The translations under genes were made by a program, and so were the position numbers. Below the pieces are notes generated by a model. The model was not told the origin of the DNA. It did not search any database and saw only the letters and a list, made by a program, of their open reading frames with translations. Below are positions 1 to 3,799 of a stretch of 5,455 nucleotides of DNA, one piece after another; position 1 is the stretch's first letter; each line of letters opens with the position of its first letter. The stretch comes from Planctomycetia bacterium (lineage in GTDB: Bacteria > Planctomycetota > Phycisphaerae > Phycisphaerales > UBA1924): positions 1 through 5,455 of the forward strand of contig SXOY01000110.1 in assembly GCA_005776545.1 (NCBI GenBank), read 5' to 3'.

Positions 1-500
1 AACACATCTGGCTTAATGACAATCGCTCGTGCCAGAGCCACGCGTTGCTGTTGTCCGCCCGACAACTGTGTTGGGCGCCGCGCGGCGTACTCCTCCATTC
101 GCACCATCGCCAACGCTTCGTGAATTCTCTGCTCCTGCTCCTTCGCAGACACCTTACGAATATCCAGTCCAAACGCCACGTTCTGCGCCACGGTCATATG
201 CGGCCAAAGCGCATAACTTTGGAACACCATCCCCGTGTTGCGAGTGTTCGCGGGTGCCCACGTCACATCGCGCCCGTTGAGCAACACCGTGCCGCTATCC
301 GGCTCGATAAACCCCGCGATGATTCGCAACAACGTCGTCTTTCCGCACCCCGACGGTCCAAGCAGAAAAAACAACTCTCCGGCCTCTATCTCAACATCCA
401 CCGCTTTCAGCACAATTGTGCGGCCATCCACCGCGCCCACGCTCCCAGGCAGGGCCGGAAAAGTCTTTGTAATCTTCTCGATGGAAATAGATGTCTTCAA
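1..500 (-). CDS. ABC transporter ATP-binding protein, MalK/PotA/FbpC type (partial, C-terminus beyond left edge)
   Basis: This is the ATPase subunit of a binding-protein-dependent importer; it would sit on the cytoplasmic face of a permease pair and power uptake. The 166 visible residues show the aromatic A-loop position F14, Walker A GPSGCGKT (48-55), the Q-loop in GMVFQSYALWPHMTV (Q94), and the signature LSGGQQQR (146-153) followed by VALARAIVIKPDV. The frame then runs off the window just before Walker B, so Walker B, the switch His and any TOBE domain cannot be seen. The class resembles sugar, polyamine, iron and phosphonate importers; the substrate cannot be told from this part. A stretch of about ten extra residues (roughly 16-27) lies between the first strand and LKAVDVEIEAGE. 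No in-frame ATG exists. TTG at 500 is chosen because it gives MKTSISIEKITKTF, the normal family N-terminus; GTG at 527 is the alternative. Neither has a clear Shine-Dalgarno. It is divergent from the DUF721 gene. Confidence 0.92.
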   Translation of the reverse strand, partial: MKTSISIEKITKTFPALPGSVGAVDGRTIVLKAVDVEIEAGELFFLLGPSGCGKTTLLRIIAGFIEPDSGTVLLNGRDVTWAPANTRNTGMVFQSYALWPHMTVAQNVAFGLDIRKVSAKEQEQRIHEALAMVRMEEYAARRPTQLSGGQQQRVALARAIVIKPDV

Positions 501-551
501 GGCCAAGAGGATAGGAGTCGCTTGCACCGCCCGCCCGCTTCAAGACATCTA
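488..551. repeat. 14-bp inverted repeat (13/14) across the ABC/DUF721 divergent region; candidate operator or mRNA hairpin
   Basis: The left arm is TAGATGTCTTCAAG at 488-501 and the right arm is CTTCAAGACATCTA at 538-551. The reverse complement of the right arm matches the left arm at 13 of 14 positions, with ten consecutive matches at the outer end. The arms are separated by 36 bp, about 50 bp centre to centre. The left arm contains the likely TTG start of the ABC ATPase gene; the right arm ends 9 bp before the ATG of the DUF721 gene. The single mismatch is the central base of the odd palindrome CTTcAAG, so that heptamer is also a direct repeat. The repeat is directly visible; a regulatory role is inference. 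Confidence 0.5.
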
Positions 552-555
552 GTAT
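550..555 (+). promoter_or_regulatory. Possible -10 element for a leaderless DUF721-lysS transcript
   Basis: TAGTAT matches the TATAAT consensus at 4 of 6 bases and ends 5 nt before the ATG at 561. That is the spacing expected if transcription starts at or next to the start codon. No convincing -35 lies at 16-18 bp, and no Shine-Dalgarno precedes the ATG, which fits a leaderless message. It overlaps the end of the right arm of the inverted repeat. This is a weak match, given for context only. Confidence 0.22.
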
Positions 556-560
556 TTCAC

Positions 561-890
561 ATGCGGCCCGCCGAACTCGTCAAACTCGCAAACCTGCGAA
601 AAGCACCTGCACGCGACTTTGCGCTCGGCCTCCCGCTTGCCGCCGAATTCAAAAACATACAGGCTCGCCATCGCCAACTTGGTAAGGTTGGCGCCGCTTG
701 GAGCGTTGTTGTCCCCGATGACATCAAATCCGCTTGTGCAATTATCTCCTGTTCCCGCGGCGTACTCACCATCCGCGCCCGCGACCACGCCGCACGTTTC
801 GAATTTGATCGCTGGCTTCGCAGTGGCGGCAAAGATGCACTTGCCGCTGCCGGCGGCAAACTCAAATCCGTCAAGGTACTTTGTTCTTGA
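561..890 (+). CDS. DUF721 family protein (short DciA-like)
   Basis: This encodes a 109-residue cytoplasmic protein with no signal peptide or membrane segment. The recognisable core starts near Q39 with LGKVGAAWSVVVP (W47, P52) and continues to SRGVLTIRARDHAARF (65-80), then EFDRWL. This is the DUF721 pattern of a Trp-containing helix, a short linker, then a beta strand after Ser-Arg-Gly-Val-Leu and a helix with Ala-Arg-Phe/Leu. The DUF721 group includes DciA, which interacts with the replicative helicase DnaB and helps load it in bacteria lacking DnaC/DnaI; whether this protein does so is inference. The ATG at 561 was chosen although the frame is open further upstream, because upstream codons run antisense through the ABC gene. 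No Shine-Dalgarno is seen. lysS follows on the same strand after 59 bp, so the two may be co-transcribed. Confidence 0.8.
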   Translation: MRPAELVKLANLRKAPARDFALGLPLAAEFKNIQARHRQLGKVGAAWSVVVPDDIKSACAIISCSRGVLTIRARDHAARFEFDRWLRSGGKDALAAAGGKLKSVKVLCS

Positions 891-949
891 CTGGTCAGAT
901 TGATGTTGACCGCGCGAGTATTTCCGCACTCCCCTACCATCCCGCCCTC

Positions 950-2533
950 ATGACCACAGAAACTCCAGCATCCGGTGGCGAACGACTTGAATCTCAGCGG
1001 CGTGAAAACCGCGAACTCTCCCGCGCCCTGGGTAGAAATCCATATGGCCAGCGCACAAAAGACCTCGTGGCGCTGGGTGAAGCCAAGGCTGCATACGACG
1101 CCGCAGCTGATGAACTCCACAAAGCTAATAGCAAGACTCCGGGCTTTGCCGATCCGCGTCCTGAAGTTGCTGTCGCCGGACGCGTCATGCTGCTGCGCGA
1201 CAATGGTAAACTCCTCTGGATCAATCTCCGCGATGATACCGGCGATCTGCAAGTAGCCGTCTCGCAAAAAGATGTTTCCGAGGCCGACTTCAAACTCGCA
1301 AAACTCATCGATGTCGCCGATGTCATCATCATCCGTGGTAGACTCATGAAGACCCGGACCGGTGAAGTCACGGTCTGGGCATCTTCGGTCGAGCCTGCGG
1401 CCAAGAGCCTGGTCCCGCCGCCATCAAAACACGATGGATTGCAAGACATCGAAATCCGGTATCGTCGGAGATACACCGACCTATGGGCAAACCCACAAGG
1501 GCTATCTGTTTTCAAACTGCGATCCAAGATCGTCTCCCGCGTCCGCCAGACTCTCACCACGCGCCAGTTTCTCGAAGTAGAAACTCCCATGATGCAGACG
1601 CTCGCCGGCGGCGCAGCCGCTCGTCCGTTCATGACACACATGAACGCGCTCTCGATTAACCTGTTCTTGCGCATCGCGCCCGAGTTGTACCTCAAACGCC
1701 TCCTCGTTGGCGGACTGCCCCGTGTATATGAAATCAATCGCAATTTCCGCAACGAAGGACTCGATAAGCAGCACAATCCTGAGTTCACCATGCTCGAGGT
1801 CTATGAAGCATTTGGTGATTGCACAACCGTCATGGATCTGACCGAGGCGATCATCCGCGATGCAGCGATGTTTGTCGCGCGCCAAAGCGAATACACCTCG
1901 CTCTATCCAGAGGTCGATGTTTCCAGCATGAAACTGCCATTTGGCGATGTGGTCATCGACTATGGCACGCCGTTCGCGCGAGTCACATACGCCGAGTTGT
2001 TCGAGAAAACTCTCGGCTTCCCCATGACCGACATCGACCGCGCTCGCAAGGCCGCCATTGAACACAAGGTACTTTCACCGGAAGCGGCGGGCAAACTCGA
2101 TGAAGTGCTTGTTATTAACGATCTGTTCGAGCGACTCGCTGAAAAGACAATTGATCCGGCCAAACCCACATTTATCATGGAATATCCAGCCGCGATTTCG
2201 CCGCTCACGCGACCCAAGGCTTCAAACCCTGTTGTTGCAGAGCGAGCCGACCTCTTCATTGGCCACATGGAGATAGCCCCCCACTACACTGAACTCAATG
2301 ACCCCGATGTGCAGCTCGCAAAATTCACCGAGCAGCTCAAGGGTCTCGATGCTGAAAAAGCCGCCGAAGAAAACACCTATCGCAACCTCGATGAAGATTT
2401 CATCAACGCGCTCAAGGTCGGAATGCCCCCCGCCGGCGGCATGGGTCTGGGCATTGACCGCCTTGTCATGCTCCTGACCAATCAGCGAACCATTCGCGAT
2501 GTCGTGCTCTTCCCACTCATGCGTCCCCAGTGA
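950..2533 (+). CDS. lysS: Lysyl-tRNA synthetase, class II
   Basis: This enzyme charges tRNA-Lys with lysine using ATP in the cytoplasm. The 527 residues are close to the usual bacterial length of about 500. Seen in order: a helical N-terminal segment (about 10-65); an OB-fold anticodon-binding domain (about 74-150, VAGRVML and LRDDTGDLQVAV); the class II catalytic core with motif 1 (FLEVETPMM, 207-215), GGAAARPF (220-227), motif 2 (RNFRNEG, 264-270, then HNPEFTMLE, 275-283) and motif 3 (GMGLGIDRLVMLLTN, 497-511). It ends in IRDVVLFPLMRPQ. The anticodon domain argues against the short paralogue EpmA. The segment EIAPHYTELNDP (441-452) has Pro444 where most LysRS have Asn. The ATG at 950 is preferred; a TTG at 881 would add 23 unconserved residues and overlap the upstream stop. 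No Shine-Dalgarno is visible. It lies 59 bp after the DUF721 gene and converges on the next gene. Confidence 0.98.
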   Translation: MTTETPASGGERLESQRRENRELSRALGRNPYGQRTKDLVALGEAKAAYDAAADELHKANSKTPGFADPRPEVAVAGRVMLLRDNGKLLWINLRDDTGDLQVAVSQKDVSEADFKLAKLIDVADVIIIRGRLMKTRTGEVTVWASSVEPAAKSLVPPPSKHDGLQDIEIRYRRRYTDLWANPQGLSVFKLRSKIVSRVRQTLTTRQFLEVETPMMQTLAGGAAARPFMTHMNALSINLFLRIAPELYLKRLLVGGLPRVYEINRNFRNEGLDKQHNPEFTMLEVYEAFGDCTTVMDLTEAIIRDAAMFVARQSEYTSLYPEVDVSSMKLPFGDVVIDYGTPFARVTYAELFEKTLGFPMTDIDRARKAAIEHKVLSPEAAGKLDEVLVINDLFERLAEKTIDPAKPTFIMEYPAAISPLTRPKASNPVVAERADLFIGHMEIAPHYTELNDPDVQLAKFTEQLKGLDAEKAAEENTYRNLDEDFINALKVGMPPAGGMGLGIDRLVMLLTNQRTIRDVVLFPLMRPQ

Positions 2534-2572
2534 CTACGTTCGTCAACACAGTTATATTAGCCGTACTGTCAT
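2534..2572. other. Short convergent intergenic gap without a clear terminator
   Basis: These 39 bp separate the lysS stop from the stop of the convergent minus-strand gene. Only very short dyads are present: TGAC/GTCA around 2531-2545 and ACAGT/ACTGT at 2548-2552 and 2565-2569. Neither is GC-rich or followed by a run of T on either strand, so no intrinsic terminator is called. Either termination is Rho-dependent or the transcripts overlap. Confidence 0.6.
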
Positions 2573-3424
2573 CTATTTGTTAGTTTGTACATATTTCAAA
2601 AGTTTTCCACGTTGTTCCGGCTCAAGTTCTGCTGAAATGGCCAGGAAGAGCACCGTCTTGTCTTTCGATGTGGCCGGCGTTTTGATGTGCGCCTGTGCAA
2701 ACTCCAATGTCAGTTTCCGCACATTCGCCTCCTGCTGTTCATTGAGGTTCAATTGTTGAACAAACTCATTGAGCTTTCCCTGTCCCTCAGAAATCACTCG
2801 TTCGTACGCCCGCTTCACATCCTGACCAAACTGCTCAAGTCCGATCTTGAACATTGCACCGACCCGGTCAGGTTTCTTGCCGCGTTTCTCGTCAGCACCA
2901 CGATCCGCTGTCTCCTGTTCCGCGATCTGGGCCTCGCGATACTCCTGGACCAGATGAGTGAGCTCTTTTTTCTGATCCGTCGACAAAACCGCGCCAACCG
3001 TTTCCAAAAGCCGCCCGTGCTGACGAATTGGTTCTGCTTTTTCGAATGCCTCTCGCAACAGCATTCCCTGATCCTGCTTGTTTCCACTTGCGTTTGCAGT
3101 TGAAAACCGCAACAACAAATCAAGGTTGTCCCGAACAAACAAATCAAGCAGCAACGATCGCTCCGCAATCGTTTTGTCGACCTTGGCACGGGTTACTTCG
3201 TCTAATCTCAGAAGTGGAACCGCTGCTTCCTCAGGCGAAATCTCCAATCGGCGCAATCGGCCGTCAAAATCTCTTTCCACAAGCGAACCCCGTTTGACAG
3301 CGGCCTCGACTTTCGGTCCCCTTAGCTCGTTCTGCGAATCAGTTGGAGGCTCCGCACCGGCACTTAAGCAAAAGCCACCAGCGGCTATCAAAACGACCAC
3401 CCCTCGACAATCGAATTTCACCAT
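2573..3424 (-). CDS. Exported helical protein with LTxxQ-like (Spy/CpxP-like) motifs, function unknown
   Basis: This encodes a 283-residue protein with an N-terminal signal peptide. A short basic start (K3, R7) is followed by a hydrophobic stretch (GVVVLIAAGGFCLSAGA) and a likely signal peptidase I site after A24 (AGA before EPP). There is no lipobox. The mature part is highly charged and almost certainly helical. An early segment, RLRRLEISPEEAAVPLL (56-72), resembles planctomycete proteins I recall only as hypothetical. Three Leu-x3-Gln motifs typical of the Spy/CpxP LTxxQ fold occur: LSTDQ (147-151), LNEQQ (227-231) and LEPEQ (267-271). Proteins of that fold act in the periplasm as chaperones or metal/stress sensors; the activity here is not known. 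Low-complexity KRGKKPDR lies near 180-187. A GGGAG Shine-Dalgarno lies 6 nt before the ATG, which settles the start. It is divergent from the secreted protein gene at 3800 and convergent with lysS. Confidence 0.8.
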   Translation of the reverse strand: MVKFDCRGVVVLIAAGGFCLSAGAEPPTDSQNELRGPKVEAAVKRGSLVERDFDGRLRRLEISPEEAAVPLLRLDEVTRAKVDKTIAERSLLLDLFVRDNLDLLLRFSTANASGNKQDQGMLLREAFEKAEPIRQHGRLLETVGAVLSTDQKKELTHLVQEYREAQIAEQETADRGADEKRGKKPDRVGAMFKIGLEQFGQDVKRAYERVISEGQGKLNEFVQQLNLNEQQEANVRKLTLEFAQAHIKTPATSKDKTVLFLAISAELEPEQRGKLLKYVQTNK

Positions 3425-3430
3425 TGCACT

Positions 3431-3435
3431 CTCCC
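3431..3435 (-). promoter_or_regulatory. Shine-Dalgarno for the exported helical protein
   Basis: Read on the minus strand this is GGGAG (within GGTGGGAGAG), 6 nt upstream of the ATG at 3424-3422. It is a good match to the anti-Shine-Dalgarno at correct spacing. It supports this start over any alternative. Confidence 0.6.
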
Positions 3436-3668
3436 ACCGTCTTGTTATTCACTTCCGATCAGGCGGAACGACAATACAATTGATTGGGCCTCCGGTCCCC
3501 CACGTTTCTCGTTCGGTTCGCTTTGGCTCTTGCTAACACAACGCTTACGCTTAGTCCTATAACTCACAAGCTCTGTTTCTAACGCCACTGTTATAGCAAC
3601 CGGTAGCTTCCCAAGTGTTTTCCAGAGAAACCTCACATTTACCAGTAGGATTCTCTTGCGCTTTCTGT

Positions 3669-3674
3669 TAAAAT
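3669..3674 (+). promoter_or_regulatory. Possible -10 element for the secreted protein gene
   Basis: TAAAAT matches the TATAAT consensus at 5 of 6 bases, in an AT-rich spot (TGTTAAAATC). The hexamer at 17-bp spacing upstream (TAGGAT) is a poor -35. If it is used, transcription would begin near 3681 and give an untranslated leader of about 120 nt before the ATG at 3800. Confidence 0.28.
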
Positions 3675-3787
3675 CCCAGTGGCGGAATGTGTGTGTTCAC
3701 TGCCGCCGATTCCCGCATCAGCCGATTCAATCAACGCTCGCTTACAGCGCGAAAGTTCATTCGCGGTCCTTTGGTCCTTGCAATACT

Positions 3788-3791
3788 GGAG
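3788..3791 (+). promoter_or_regulatory. Shine-Dalgarno for the secreted protein gene
   Basis: GGAG (within CTGGAGTTT) lies 8 nt upstream of the ATG at 3800. The frame stays open upstream with a GTG at 3689, but that start would place 37 extra polar residues before the signal peptide. The ATG with this site is therefore preferred. Confidence 0.55.
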
Positions 3792-3799
3792 TTTCCTGC

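Larger units (their letters stand above)
3425..3799. other. 375-bp divergent intergenic region
   Basis: This lies between the start of the minus-strand exported protein and the start of the plus-strand secreted protein, so it should hold both promoters. Small open frames on both strands inside it (for example 3636-3445 and 3827-3639, minus) lack family resemblance and a Shine-Dalgarno, and are not called. Visible items are a tandem ACGCTT pair at 3541-3552, a possible plus-strand -10 at 3669-3674, interleaved short dyads at 3677-3707, and a ribosome binding site at each edge. No tRNA-like fold or intrinsic terminator was recognised. Confidence 0.6.

Noticed and set aside
45..560. The plus-strand open frame continuing upstream of the DUF721 ATG back to position 45
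   Set aside because: It is the antisense of the ABC ATPase, whose Walker A and signature motifs are unambiguous on the minus strand. DUF721 similarity begins only after 561.
881..949. TTG at 881 as the lysS start
   Set aside because: It adds 23 residues with no family similarity, lacks a Shine-Dalgarno and overlaps the DUF721 stop. The ATG at 950 gives a normal LysRS N-terminus.
557..1267. Long minus-strand open frames opposite the DUF721 gene and the start of lysS
   Set aside because: They have no recognisable motifs and low-complexity composition, and the plus strand carries clear family matches. They are shadow frames.
994..2268. Minus-strand open frames of 100-265 residues opposite lysS
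   Set aside because: They mirror the lysS codon pattern and show no domain, signal peptide or ribosome binding site.
950..2533. EpmA/GenX-type lysyltransferase instead of LysRS
   Set aside because: EpmA lacks the N-terminal anticodon-binding OB fold, which is plainly present here at about residues 74-150.
2531..2569. Possible bidirectional terminator between the two convergent genes
   Set aside because: The stems are 4-5 bp, AT-rich, and lack a T run on either strand.
3541..3553. Tandem ACGCTT pair, considered as an iteron or regulator site
   Set aside because: There are only two 6-bp copies with no further repeats nearby, so chance is likely.
3445..3636. A 63-codon minus-strand open frame upstream of the exported helical protein
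   Set aside because: It has no Shine-Dalgarno, a biased Lys/Arg/Ser composition and no recognisable family, and it lies where a promoter is expected.
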